Positions 42,830-51,981 of a stretch of DNA of 64,000 nt are shown here, in pieces. Made by a program: the position numbers and the translations under genes. The first letter of the stretch is position 1, and the number at the start of each line of letters is the position of its first letter. A model generated the notes under the pieces. That model saw only the letters and a program-made list of their open reading frames with translations, was not told the origin of the DNA and searched no databases. The DNA comes from Sphaerisporangium sp. TRM90804. Its GTDB lineage: Bacteria > Actinomycetota > Actinomycetes > Streptosporangiales > Streptosporangiaceae. The stretch spans positions 1 to 64,000 of the forward strand of contig NZ_JARWAC010000013.1 in the NCBI RefSeq assembly GCF_029846175.1, given 5' to 3'.

Positions 42830-45031
42830 GTGCACCCAACTCGCAGTCCAGGCCGGTACAGGATCGGCCTGCTCATCGCCTCGCTGGTCGCCCTGGTCGT
42901 CCCCGGTCTGACCGTCGTGAGCCCCGCCGCGGCCGGCACGGCGCCGTCGAGCAGCGGGTCCGCGTCCTCGGCGGCGGCGGCGTGCGGCACGGCCAACGCC
43001 GCGCAGGGCAGGCCCGCGACGGCGTCCTCGTCCGAGGGCGCGGGCACGCCCGCCTCTGCGGCGTTCGACGGCGACACCGGCACGCGGTGGTCCAGCGCGT
43101 TCAGCGACCCGCAGTGGATCCAGGTCGACCTCGGCAGCTCACAGGAGATCTGCCAGGTCGTGCTGAGGTGGGAGAGCGCGTACGGCAGGGCCTTCCAGAT
43201 CCAGGTGTCGGCCAACGGCTCCACCTGGACCCCGGTGTACACCACGACCACCGGCGCGGGCGGCGTGCAGACCCTCGCGGTGTCCGGCACCGGCCGGTAC
43301 GTACGCATGTACGGGACGGCGCGCGCGACCGGTTACGGCTACTCCCTGTGGGAGTTCGCCGTGAACACCGGCTCGGGCACGCCGAGCCCGGCGTGCGCGA
43401 CCGACTTCGGGCCCAACGTCTCGGTCTTCGACCCCTCCATGCCGGCCGCGACCATCCAGGCCCGGCTCAACTCGGTGTTCGCCGAGATGGAGAGCAACCA
43501 GTTCGGCCAGCAGCGCTACGCCCTGCTGTTCAAGCCGGGCACGTACAACGTCGGCGCGAGGGTCGGCTACTACACGCACGTCGCCGGGCTCGGCATGTCG
43601 CCCGACGACGTCACCATCAACGGCCCGGTGATGGTCGACGCCGGATGGTTCAACGGCAACGCCACCCAGAACTTCTGGCGCGCCGCCGAGAACATGGCGC
43701 TGCGGCCGAACGAGGGCTACAACCGCTGGGCGGTCTCCCAGGCCGCGCCGTTCCGCCGCATGCACGTGCGCTCCGACATGCAGCTCGACGACGGCGGCTG
43801 GTCCAGCGGCGGCTTCATCTCCGACAGCAAGATCGACGGCCAGGTGCGGTCCGGCTCCCAGCAGCAGTGGCTGACCAGGAACAGCGAGCTGGGAAGCTGG
43901 TCGGGCTCGGTGTGGAACATGGTCTTCACCGGCGTCGCCGGCGCGCCCCCGCCGAACTTCCCCAACCCCTCCCACACGGTGGTGGACCAGACGCCCGTCA
44001 GCCGGGAGAAGCCGTTCCTGTACGTCAACAGCGCCGGGGCGTACAACGTGTTCGTGCCGTCGCTGCGGCAGAACACACGCGGCGCGACGTGGACGTCGGG
44101 CCAGACGCCCGGCTCGTCCCTGCCGCTCGGCGACTTCTGCATCGCCAGGCCCGGTGACACGGCCGCCAAGCTGAACGCGGCGCTGGCCTCGGGCAAGCAC
44201 CTGCTGTTCACCCCCGGCGTCTACCACGTCGACCAGCCGCTGAGGGTCACCCGCCCCGACACGGTGGTGCTCGGCATCGGGCTGGCGACGATCATCCCGG
44301 ACAACGGGACCATGGCGTTGTCGGTCGCCGACGTCGACGGCGTCAAGATCGCCGGACTGCTCATCGACGCGGGCCCGGTCAACACCCCGGTGCTGGTCGA
44401 GGTCGGCCCGGCCGGCTCGTCGGCGAGCCACGCGGCCAACCCGACCACGCTGCACGACCTGTTCGTCAGGATCGGCGGCGCGCACGTCGGCAAGGCGACC
44501 ACCAGCGTGGTGGTCAACAGCCGCAACGTCATCGGCGACAACCTGTGGCTGTGGCGCGGCGACCACGGCACGGGCGTCGGCTGGACGGTCAACACGGCCG
44601 ACACCGGCCTGGTCGTCAACGGCTCCGACGTGGTCATGTACGGCCTGTTCGCCGAGCACTACCAGAAGTACCAGGTGATCTGGAACGGCGAGCGGGGCCG
44701 CACGTACTTCTTCCAGAACGAGATGCCCTACGACCCGCCCAACCAGGCGAGCTTCATGAACGGCTCGACGCTCGGCTACGCGGCCTACAAGGTCGCCGAC
44801 TCGGTCACCACCCACGAGGCGTGGGGGCTCGGCAGCTACTGCCTGTTCCTGGACGACACGAGCATCGTCGCCGAGCGGGCCTTCGAGGTGCCGAACAGGT
44901 CGGGTGTCAGGCTCCACAACATGGTGATCGTCTCGCTGGGCGGCGTGGGCACCATCCGCCACGTCGTCAACAACACCGGGGGTCCGGTGAACGCCGCCTC
45001 CCAGACCTACTACCTCACCGGCTACCCGTAA
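42830..45031 (+). CDS. Secreted CBM32 + right-handed beta-helix protein, likely GH55-like beta-1,3-glucanase
   Basis: A 733-aa secreted protein. Signal peptide ~1-36; CBM32 (F5/8 type C) domain ~55-180 with DPQWIQVDLGSS and GYGYSLWEF; then a long beta-helix region ~190-733 beginning FGPNVSVFDPSMP, with ALLFKPGTYNVG and a second helix start at FTPGVYHVDQP. This matches the layout of actinobacterial GH55 exo-beta-1,3-glucanases of the SacteLam55A kind, as far as I recall that family. GH assignment is likely but not certain; a pectin-lyase-fold lyase is the alternative. GTG 42830 follows AAAGGAGAGG. Promoter, signal peptide and CBM32 are close relatives of those at 48961. Confidence 0.7.
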   Translation: MHPTRSPGRYRIGLLIASLVALVVPGLTVVSPAAAGTAPSSSGSASSAAAACGTANAAQGRPATASSSEGAGTPASAAFDGDTGTRWSSAFSDPQWIQVDLGSSQEICQVVLRWESAYGRAFQIQVSANGSTWTPVYTTTTGAGGVQTLAVSGTGRYVRMYGTARATGYGYSLWEFAVNTGSGTPSPACATDFGPNVSVFDPSMPAATIQARLNSVFAEMESNQFGQQRYALLFKPGTYNVGARVGYYTHVAGLGMSPDDVTINGPVMVDAGWFNGNATQNFWRAAENMALRPNEGYNRWAVSQAAPFRRMHVRSDMQLDDGGWSSGGFISDSKIDGQVRSGSQQQWLTRNSELGSWSGSVWNMVFTGVAGAPPPNFPNPSHTVVDQTPVSREKPFLYVNSAGAYNVFVPSLRQNTRGATWTSGQTPGSSLPLGDFCIARPGDTAAKLNAALASGKHLLFTPGVYHVDQPLRVTRPDTVVLGIGLATIIPDNGTMALSVADVDGVKIAGLLIDAGPVNTPVLVEVGPAGSSASHAANPTTLHDLFVRIGGAHVGKATTSVVVNSRNVIGDNLWLWRGDHGTGVGWTVNTADTGLVVNGSDVVMYGLFAEHYQKYQVIWNGERGRTYFFQNEMPYDPPNQASFMNGSTLGYAAYKVADSVTTHEAWGLGSYCLFLDDTSIVAERAFEVPNRSGVRLHNMVIVSLGGVGTIRHVVNNTGGPVNAASQTYYLTGYP

Positions 45032-45080
45032 CCACGCGGGCCGGCCCCGCCGAGCGCGGGGGCCGGGTCGTCGAGGGCGC

Positions 45081-45125
45081 CGAGGCCCGGGCCCCCCCGG
45101 TGAGGGCGGCGGGGCCCGGGCCTCG
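45081..45125. terminator. Bidirectional terminator between GH55-like gene and lacI
   Basis: A 15-bp perfect stem (45081-45095 with 45111-45125, containing GAGGCCCGGGCCCC) and a 15-nt loop lie in the 111-bp gap between convergent genes. Confidence 0.7.
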
Positions 45126-45142
45126 CGGCGGTGGACGTGCCC

Positions 45143-46195
45143 TCAGGAGGAGTCCCGCACCACCAGGGACGGCTCGAAGATGACCGAGGTGACCGGCCTG
45201 CCGGGGTCGTCGACCCGCTCCATCAGCATGCGGGCCATCTCGCCGGCCATGTCCTCCACCGGGTGGCGGATCGTGGTCAGCGGCGGCCGGCTGGCGGTCG
45301 CCGCGCTGCTGTCGTCGAAGCCGACCACGGCGACGTCCCCGGGCACCCGGCGGCCGTGGTGGCGCAGCACCTGCAGGGCGCCCTGGGCCATCAGGTCGTT
45401 GGCCACGAAGACGCCGTCGACGCCGGGATGGTCGGCCAGCAGCCGCTCCATGGCGATCTCGCCGCTCTGGTGGGTGAAACCGCCCTCGACGCACGGCACG
45501 TACGGGAAGCCGTGCGCGGCCATGGCGTCGCGGAAGCCCGACAGCCGGTCCTGGCTGGCGGGCACGTCGAGCGGGCCGGCGATGGTCGCGACGCGCCGGC
45601 GGCCCCGGGCCACCAGGTGGTCGGCGGCGAGCTTGGCGCCCGTGCGGTGCGCCACGTCGACGTAGCTGATCGGCAGCGGCGTGGCCGGCCGGGCGAACAG
45701 GACGGCGGGCAGCGAGGCCTCGACCAGCATCGCGGGCAGCGGGTCCTCCGAGTGGGTGGAGACCAGCACGGCGCCGTCGGCGTTCCCCTGGCGCAGGAAC
45801 GCGATCACCTGGGCGCGGGCCTCGCGGGTCTCGGCGAACATCAGGATCGGGTGCACGCCTCGCGGGCGCAGGAAGCCGACCACGCCGCCGGCCACGCGGC
45901 CGAAGAAGGGGTCGGCGAAGACCTGGTTGTGAAAGGGGTTCTCGCCGCCGTCGGTGCCCGCGCCCGAGACGATCAGGGCGATCGCCCCGGTGCGGCGCGT
46001 GACCAGCGACCTGGCCGCCCGGTTGGGGACGTACCCGGTGTCGGCGACGGCCCGCCTGACCGTCTCCTGGATCGCGGGGTCGACGTTGCGAACGCCGTTG
46101 ATGACGCGCGAGACCGTGGCGCGGGAGACGCCCGCCGCGCGAGCCACGTCCTCCAGTGTCGGGGATGCCGAAACAGGGGGGCGACCTTCGCTCAT
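45143..46195 (-). CDS. LacI-family transcriptional regulator of the glucan-type regulon
   Basis: A 350-aa LacI repressor. HTH at ~12-35 (LEDVARAAGVSRATVSRVING), hinge helix near NRAARSLVTRR, then a periplasmic-binding-like sensor domain for a sugar. Start ATG 46195: TATAAA lies 6 nt upstream, consistent with a leaderless mRNA, and an operator palindrome at 46216-46229 covers the -35, so it should repress itself. It sits downstream of the GH3 gene (46 bp) and can also be read through from the GH3 promoter. It is the obvious candidate to bind the five identical palindromes around it. The inducer is probably a short beta-glucan oligosaccharide (inference). Confidence 0.9.
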   Translation of the reverse strand: MSEGRPPVSASPTLEDVARAAGVSRATVSRVINGVRNVDPAIQETVRRAVADTGYVPNRAARSLVTRRTGAIALIVSGAGTDGGENPFHNQVFADPFFGRVAGGVVGFLRPRGVHPILMFAETREARAQVIAFLRQGNADGAVLVSTHSEDPLPAMLVEASLPAVLFARPATPLPISYVDVAHRTGAKLAADHLVARGRRRVATIAGPLDVPASQDRLSGFRDAMAAHGFPYVPCVEGGFTHQSGEIAMERLLADHPGVDGVFVANDLMAQGALQVLRHHGRRVPGDVAVVGFDDSSAATASRPPLTTIRHPVEDMAGEMARMLMERVDDPGRPVTSVIFEPSLVVRDSS

Positions 46196-46201
46196 GTGGC
46201 T

Positions 46202-46230
46202 TTTATAGCACGGCGGGAGAGCGCTCTCCA
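46202..46230 (-). promoter_or_regulatory. lacI promoter with overlapping operator
   Basis: Minus strand: -10 TATAAA (46207-46202) six nt before the ATG, -35 TGGAGA (46230-46225) with a 17-bp spacer, and GGAGAGCGCTCTCC (46229-46216) overlapping the -35 and spacer. This fits autorepression independent of the GH3 promoter. Confidence 0.75.
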
Positions 46231-46241
46231 GATCCCTGGGG

Positions 46242-48704
46242 TCACACCGGCCCATCCGTCACGACGGTGGTGCCCGTGACCAGCGGCACGTCGGCCGCCG
46301 AGCGCCCCGCCAGGACGGTGACCGGCCCCGGCTCGTACGCCCAGGCGTGCCGCTCGGCGTCCCAGTGGCGCAGCGCGCGGGCGGGCACCTCGACCGCCAC
46401 CTCGACGGCCTCGCCCGGCCCCGCGACGGCGCGCGCGTGCCCGGCCAGCCGCCGTGCGGTGCCCGGGCCGCCGGCCGGCTCCAGGTACACCTGGACGACC
46501 TCGCGGCCCGCCCGCCCGCCGGTGTTGCGCAGCCGCACCCGGACGGTGAACGGCTCGCCGGCGACGACCCGGGCGGGCGCGGCGACGCCCTCGTACGCCC
46601 ACGTCGTGTACCCCAGGCCGTGGCCGAACCAGTACGCGGGCGGCTCCTGCTCGCCCAGCCACGCCCGATAGCCGATGAGCGGGCCCTCGGCGTACTCCAG
46701 CACCCCGCCGGACGGCGTGGTGCCCGCGAGCGCCCGGCCGGCCCACGTGGTGGGCAGCCGCCCGCCGGGCTCGGCGGCGCCGAGCAGCACGTCGGCGAGG
46801 CCGCCGCCGTACTCCTGGCCGGGGAACCAGCTCAGCAGCACCGCGGGCACCTCCTCGCGCCACGGCAGGTCCACGGGCCCTCCCGCGTTGACCACCACGA
46901 CGGTGCGCGGGTTGGCCGCGGCGACCGCCCGCACCAGGGCGTCCTGCTCGCCGGGCAGCGACAGGCCGGTGCGGTCGTAGCCCTCGCTCTCGCTCTCGTC
47001 GGTCGAGCCGACCACCACGACGGCCACGTCGGCCCCACCGGCGAGCTCGACGGCGGCGGCCAGCTCCTCGGCGTCGCCCCGGCGCGGCGGGTCGGCCGCG
47101 AGCACCGAGGCCAGCCCGGTGCCGGGGTCAAGCCGCCGCGTGGCGACCAGCTCGACGTCCCGGCCGGCGGTCAGCTCCAGGTCGGCGTACCGGTAGGGCG
47201 GGTGCAGGTGGACGGTCGCCGGGTCGTCGGTGTCCCGCTCCACCTCCTCCTCGAGCAGGGTGCGGCCGTCCGCGGCCAGCGACACCCGGCCCCACCCGGC
47301 CACCGCCAGCCGCCAGGTGCCGCCGACCGGCGGGCACAGCCATGCGCGGATCTCCACCGCGGACGCGGCCTCTGCCGTCGCCGGCTCCAGGATGCGCCCG
47401 GTCAGCCGGTGCTCGGCGTGCAGCTCCGCGCCGTCGGCCGACAGCAGGCGCACCAGGACGCCCGGCTCGCCGCCGCGCGGGTCGCGGGCGTTGCCCAGGC
47501 CGAGCGGGGTGGGGTGGCCGGTGGTGTGCACTCCGGCGGCGTGAGCGACCTCGGCCCTGCCGGCCAAAGCCTCGGTGACGCCCTCCAGAGGGGTGGTGAC
47601 CGAGACCGGGTACACCCCCGCGCTGCCCCCGCCCTGCACGCGCGGGGTCGCCGCGTTGGGGCCGATCACCGCGACCCTGCGCAGCCGGCCGGCGTCCAGG
47701 GGCAGCAGAGACCCCTCGTTGCGCAGCAGGACGGTGCTCGCCGCGACGGCCTCGCGCAGCAGCACCCGCCCGCGCTCGGCGTACGCCGGCTCGACGGGGA
47801 CCGCGGGCGCCGCGGCGGCGAGGAAGGAGCCGGGCGCGGGGTCGTCCGGGCAGAGGGCGCCGACGCGGGAGGCCAGGCGCAGCAGGCGGCGGACCTTGTC
47901 GTCGACCGCCTCCTCGGGCACCTCGCCCGCGCGCACCGCCTCCACCAGCGCCTCGCCCCAGGGCCCGTCGGGGCCCGGCATGACCAGGTCCTGTGCGGCG
48001 CGCGCGGAGGCGGCCGTGGACCGCACGGCCCCCCAGTCGGAGATCACCAGCCCGTCGAAGCCCCATTCGCCCTTCAGCGGCTCGGCGAGCAGCGGGTTCT
48101 CGGTCATGGTGGCGCCGTTGACCCCGTTGTAGGCGGCCATCACCACCCAGACGCCGGCCTCGACGGCGGCCTCGAACGGCGTCAGGTACACCTCCCGCAG
48201 CGTGCGCTCGTCCACACGCGCGTCGAGCGTCAGCCGTTCGGTCTCGGAGTCGTTGGCCACGTAGTGCTTGGCGGTGGCGGCGACCCCGTGCGCCTGCACG
48301 CCCCTGATGTAGGCGGCGCCGATGCGGGCGGTGAGCAGCGGGTCCTCGGAGTAGCACTCGAAGTGCCGCCCGCCCAGGGGCGAGCGGTGCAGGTTGATCG
48401 TGGGCGCCAGCAGCACGTCGACGCCCTTGCGCCGGGCCTCGGCCGCGAGCAGCGCGCCGAGCCGCCCGACCAGGTCCTCGTCCCAGCTCGCGGCGAGCGC
48501 GGTGGGGGAGGGCAGGGTCAGGGAGGTGCTGCGCTCGTCCCATCCCTGGCCGCGGACGCCGACCGGGCCGTCGGAGGTGACGATCGGGCGCAGGCCGATG
48601 TCGGGCTCGGCGTGGGTGCGCCACGCCGTCCCCCCGGTCAGCAGCCGCACCTTCTGGGCGAGGTCCAGCTTGCGCACCAGGTCGTCGTACGCGTCGTCGG
48701 TCAC
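46242..48704 (-). CDS. GH3 beta-glucosidase with PA14 domain, intracellular
   Basis: An 820-aa GH3 enzyme without signal peptide, so it should cleave imported oligosaccharides in the cytosol. The N-terminal barrel (~1-300) has KHYVANDSE and the nucleophile Asp223 in LVISDWGAVRST. A PA14-like insertion spans ~385-530. The second sheet domain carries the acid/base Glu region ESEGYDRTGLSLPGEQ (~575-595), and a fibronectin-III-like domain ends it. GTG start behind GGAAGGA. Promoter and operator lie immediately upstream. PA14-bearing GH3 enzymes act on beta-glucosides of various linkages. Together with the secreted enzymes it gives a cascade from polymer to glucose. Confidence 0.92.
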   Translation of the reverse strand: MTDDAYDDLVRKLDLAQKVRLLTGGTAWRTHAEPDIGLRPIVTSDGPVGVRGQGWDERSTSLTLPSPTALAASWDEDLVGRLGALLAAEARRKGVDVLLAPTINLHRSPLGGRHFECYSEDPLLTARIGAAYIRGVQAHGVAATAKHYVANDSETERLTLDARVDERTLREVYLTPFEAAVEAGVWVVMAAYNGVNGATMTENPLLAEPLKGEWGFDGLVISDWGAVRSTAASARAAQDLVMPGPDGPWGEALVEAVRAGEVPEEAVDDKVRRLLRLASRVGALCPDDPAPGSFLAAAAPAVPVEPAYAERGRVLLREAVAASTVLLRNEGSLLPLDAGRLRRVAVIGPNAATPRVQGGGSAGVYPVSVTTPLEGVTEALAGRAEVAHAAGVHTTGHPTPLGLGNARDPRGGEPGVLVRLLSADGAELHAEHRLTGRILEPATAEAASAVEIRAWLCPPVGGTWRLAVAGWGRVSLAADGRTLLEEEVERDTDDPATVHLHPPYRYADLELTAGRDVELVATRRLDPGTGLASVLAADPPRRGDAEELAAAVELAGGADVAVVVVGSTDESESEGYDRTGLSLPGEQDALVRAVAAANPRTVVVVNAGGPVDLPWREEVPAVLLSWFPGQEYGGGLADVLLGAAEPGGRLPTTWAGRALAGTTPSGGVLEYAEGPLIGYRAWLGEQEPPAYWFGHGLGYTTWAYEGVAAPARVVAGEPFTVRVRLRNTGGRAGREVVQVYLEPAGGPGTARRLAGHARAVAGPGEAVEVAVEVPARALRHWDAERHAWAYEPGPVTVLAGRSAADVPLVTGTTVVTDGPV

Positions 48705-48722
48705 TCGGAGTCCTTCCGGGTT

Positions 48723-48774
48723 GGAGAGCGCTCTCCCTCCGGCCTAGCGTCACCGCCCCGGGCGGGGATGTCAA
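48723..48774 (-). promoter_or_regulatory. GH3 promoter with LacI-type operator
   Basis: Minus strand: TTGACA (48774-48769), 17-bp spacer, -10 GACGCT (48751-48746), then GGAGAGCGCTCTCC (48736-48723), which ends 18 bp before the GTG start codon. Same order as at the DUF1996 and GH55-like promoters. Confidence 0.8.
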
Positions 48775-48857
48775 TGGGGCGCCGGCGGCCGCCGGGAGGG
48801 CGTCGGACGCGTTTCCGTCGGGTGAGCGCCCGGTTTCGGGCAGGTTGCGCGGTGGTC

Positions 48858-48907
48858 TTGACAGCGATCGAGCCGCGGGTGCACTCTCCATTCGGAGAGC
48901 GCTCTCC
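48858..48907 (+). promoter_or_regulatory. Promoter-operator of the modular GH16/clan-A enzyme
   Basis: TTGACA (48858-48863), 18-bp spacer, CACTCT (48882-48887), then GGAGAGCGCTCTCC (48894-48907). Divergent from the GH3 promoter in the same 256-bp gap, which holds nothing else. Confidence 0.8.
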
Positions 48908-48960
48908 CTCCGTCTCCGGTCACCGTCCACGGCCGGCACCCCCCGCACCGAGGAGAGAAC

Positions 48961-51900
48961 GTGCATTCATCCCGCAGCCCGGGCAGGCTCCGCGTCGGCC
49001 TGCTGACCAGCCTTCTTGTCCTCATCGTCGCGGCGGGCCTGGCGGTGGTCACCCCCGCCACGGCCGCCGACACCCTGCTGTCGCAGGGCAGGCCCGCGAC
49101 CGCCTCCTCCACCGAGGGCGCCGCCTACGGCGCGTCGGCCGCCGTCGACGGCAACCTGACCGGCACCCGCTGGGCGAGCGCGTGGAGCGACCCGCAGTGG
49201 ATCCAGGTGGACCTCGGCGCGACGGCGACCATCAGCCAGGTGGTGCTGACGTGGGAGGGCGCCGCCTACGGCAGGGCCTTCCAGATCCAGACCTCCGCCG
49301 ACGCGGCCACCTGGACCCCGGTGTACGCCACCACGACCGGCACCGGCGGCGTGCAGACCCTGTCGACGCCCGGCTCGGGCCGCTACGTGCGGCTGTACGG
49401 CACCGCGCGCGGCAGCGGCTACGGCTACTCGCTGTGGGAGTTCCAGGTCTACGGCAGCTTCGGCACGACGCCGACCCCCACCCCCACTCCCACTCCCACG
49501 CCCGGGAACTGGACCGAGCTGTGGAGGGACGACTTCGACGGCCCGGCCGGCACCTCGCCCTCGGCGGCCGGCTGGCTGCTGCGCACCGGCACCCGGTACC
49601 CCGGCGGCGCCGCCAACTGGGGCACCGGGGAGGTCGAGACCATGAGCGCCTCCACCGCCAACGTGTCGCTCGACGGCGCCGGCCGGCTCAACATCCGCGC
49701 CATCAGGGACGGCTCCGGCAACTGGACCTCCGGCCGCGTCGAGACCCAGCGCACCGACTTCGCCCCCCGGGCGGGCGAGCAGCTCAGGTTCACCGCCAGG
49801 CTCAAGCAGCCGGACGTGGCCAACGCCATGGGCTACTGGCCCGGCTTCCGCGCGACCGGCGCCGCCTACCGGGGCGACTACAACAACTGGCCCGGCATCG
49901 GCGAGACCGACATCATGACCGACGTCAACGGCCGCAGCCAGCTCTCGCAGACGCTGCACTGCGGCACCGCGCCCGAGGGCGTGTGCAACGAGTACAACGG
50001 CCGCACCAGCGGCCTGGCGTCCTGCACCGGGTGCCAGACCGGCTACCACGAGTACACCCAGATCATCGACCGCACGAAGACCGACGAGGAGATCCGCTTC
50101 TACCTCGACGGCCGCCAGACCTGGGTGGTCAGGGAGAGCCAGGTCGGCGTCGCCGCCTGGCAGGCCGCCGTCCACCACGGCTTCTACCTGCGCTTCGACC
50201 TGGCCATCGGCGGCTCGCTGCCCAACGCCGTCGCCGGGTTCACCACCCCCACGCCCGCCACCACCTCCGGCGGCGTGCTCAGCGTCGAGTCGGTCCAGGT
50301 GGCCAGGAGCACCGGCACGGTCCCGTCCGCGATGACCGACCCGGCCACCCCCGCCGGCCCGAGCACCGTCCGCGTCACCGGCACCCAGGGCAACTGGCGG
50401 CTCGACGTCAACGGCGCGCCGTACGAGATCAAGGGCATCACCTACGGCCCGCCGCAGGCCGCCGCCGACGGCTACATGCGCGACCTGAAGGCGATGGGCG
50501 TGAACACCATCCGCACCTGGGGCGTGGACGACACCCACACCCCGACGCTGCTCAACCGGGCCGCCCAGCAGGGCATCAAGGTGATCGTCGGCCACTGGCT
50601 GAACCAGGGCGCCGACTACGTCAACGACACCGCCTACAAGAACAGCGTGAAGAACGAGATCGTCGCCCGGGTCAACGCGCTCAAGGGCCACCAGGGCGTG
50701 CTGATGTGGGACGTGGGCAACGAGGTCCTGCTCACCATGCAGGACTATGGCCTGCCGGCGGCGGAGGTCGAGGCGCGGCGCGTCGCCTACGCCAAGTTCG
50801 TCAACGAGGTGGCGGTGGCGATCCACGCCGCCGACCCCGGCCACCCGGTCACCTCCACCGACGCGTGGGTCGGCGCGTGGCCGTACTACAAGGCGCACAC
50901 CCCCGCGCTCGACCTGCTGGCCGTGAACGCCTACGGCGCGATCGGCGGCGTCAGGCAGGCGTGGATCGACGGCGGGTACACCAAGCCGTACATCATCACC
51001 GAGGGTGGCCCCGCCGGCGAGTGGGAGGTGCCGAACGACGTGAACGGCGTGCCCACCGAGCCGACCGACCTGCAGAAGCGGGACGGGTACACGGCGAGCT
51101 GGAACGCGATCAAGGCGCACCCGGGCGTCGCGCTCGGCGCCACCGAGTTTCACTACGGGCTGGAGAACGACTTCGGCGGCGTGTGGCTGAACACCCTCAC
51201 CGGCGGCTGGCGGCGGCTCGGCTACCACGCGCTGAAGCAGGCCTACACCGGCCAGGCGTCGGCCAACACCCCGCCGCGCGTCACCTCGATGACGGTCGGC
51301 TCGCAGACCGCCGTCCCCGCGGGCGGCCAGTTCACCGTCGAGACGGCGGTGACCGAGCCCGAGGGCGACCTGGTGCGCTACAACCTGATGTTCAGCGACA
51401 AGCACGTCACCGGGAACCGGGGCTTCAGCCACGTCCGCTTCACCGAGACCGCCCCGGGGCGGTTCACGGTGACCGCGCCGCAGCAGATGGGCGTGTGGAA
51501 GGTGTACGTCTACGCCTTCGACGGGCACGGCAACGTCGGCATCGAGCAGAAGTCGTTCCGCGTGGTGGCGCCGACCCCGCCGGGGACCAACGTGTCGGCG
51601 GGCAGGCCGACCACGGCCTCCTCCTACCAGGCGGTCGGCGACGGCGGCGCGCCGTTCACGCCCGCCAAGGCGACCGACGGCGACTACTCCACGCGCTGGG
51701 CCAGCGAGTGGAGCGACCCGCAGTGGATCCAGGTCGACCTCGGCGCGACCACCGCGGTCAGGCACGTGCAGCTGGCCTGGGAGGGCGCGTACGGCAGGGC
51801 GTACCAGATCCAGACGTCCACCGACGGCGCGAGCTGGACGCCGGTGTACACCACCACGAGCGGGGACGGCGGGTTCGACGGCGTCGACGTGAACGTCTCC

Positions 51901-51981
51901 GCCCGGTACGTCCGCGTCGACCTCACCCAGCGCGCCACCGGCTACGGCTACTCCCTGTGGGAGTTCGGCGTCTACAGATGA
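48961..51981 (+). CDS. Secreted multimodular enzyme: CBM32 - GH16-like - clan-A glycosidase - CBM32
   Basis: A 1006-aa secreted protein. Signal peptide ~1-36; CBM32 ~38-163; Thr/Pro linker ~166-180; GH16-like jelly roll ~182-450; TIM-barrel glycosidase ~460-765 (GVNTIRTWG, acid/base Glu588 in WDVGNEV, nucleophile Glu681 in IITEGG); an Ig-like domain ~770-870; and a second CBM32 ~880-1006. In the GH16 part the catalytic line reads GETDIMTD (from residue 314): Glu315 and Asp317 are kept but the acid/base Glu is Thr320, so this domain may only bind or may use another residue. The barrel resembles GH2/GH5/GH17-like enzymes; the exact family is open. Likely substrate is a beta-glucan of fungal or algal walls. 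Confidence 0.85.
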   Translation: MHSSRSPGRLRVGLLTSLLVLIVAAGLAVVTPATAADTLLSQGRPATASSTEGAAYGASAAVDGNLTGTRWASAWSDPQWIQVDLGATATISQVVLTWEGAAYGRAFQIQTSADAATWTPVYATTTGTGGVQTLSTPGSGRYVRLYGTARGSGYGYSLWEFQVYGSFGTTPTPTPTPTPTPGNWTELWRDDFDGPAGTSPSAAGWLLRTGTRYPGGAANWGTGEVETMSASTANVSLDGAGRLNIRAIRDGSGNWTSGRVETQRTDFAPRAGEQLRFTARLKQPDVANAMGYWPGFRATGAAYRGDYNNWPGIGETDIMTDVNGRSQLSQTLHCGTAPEGVCNEYNGRTSGLASCTGCQTGYHEYTQIIDRTKTDEEIRFYLDGRQTWVVRESQVGVAAWQAAVHHGFYLRFDLAIGGSLPNAVAGFTTPTPATTSGGVLSVESVQVARSTGTVPSAMTDPATPAGPSTVRVTGTQGNWRLDVNGAPYEIKGITYGPPQAAADGYMRDLKAMGVNTIRTWGVDDTHTPTLLNRAAQQGIKVIVGHWLNQGADYVNDTAYKNSVKNEIVARVNALKGHQGVLMWDVGNEVLLTMQDYGLPAAEVEARRVAYAKFVNEVAVAIHAADPGHPVTSTDAWVGAWPYYKAHTPALDLLAVNAYGAIGGVRQAWIDGGYTKPYIITEGGPAGEWEVPNDVNGVPTEPTDLQKRDGYTASWNAIKAHPGVALGATEFHYGLENDFGGVWLNTLTGGWRRLGYHALKQAYTGQASANTPPRVTSMTVGSQTAVPAGGQFTVETAVTEPEGDLVRYNLMFSDKHVTGNRGFSHVRFTETAPGRFTVTAPQQMGVWKVYVYAFDGHGNVGIEQKSFRVVAPTPPGTNVSAGRPTTASSYQAVGDGGAPFTPAKATDGDYSTRWASEWSDPQWIQVDLGATTAVRHVQLAWEGAYGRAYQIQTSTDGASWTPVYTTTSGDGGFDGVDVNVSARYVRVDLTQRATGYGYSLWEFGVYR

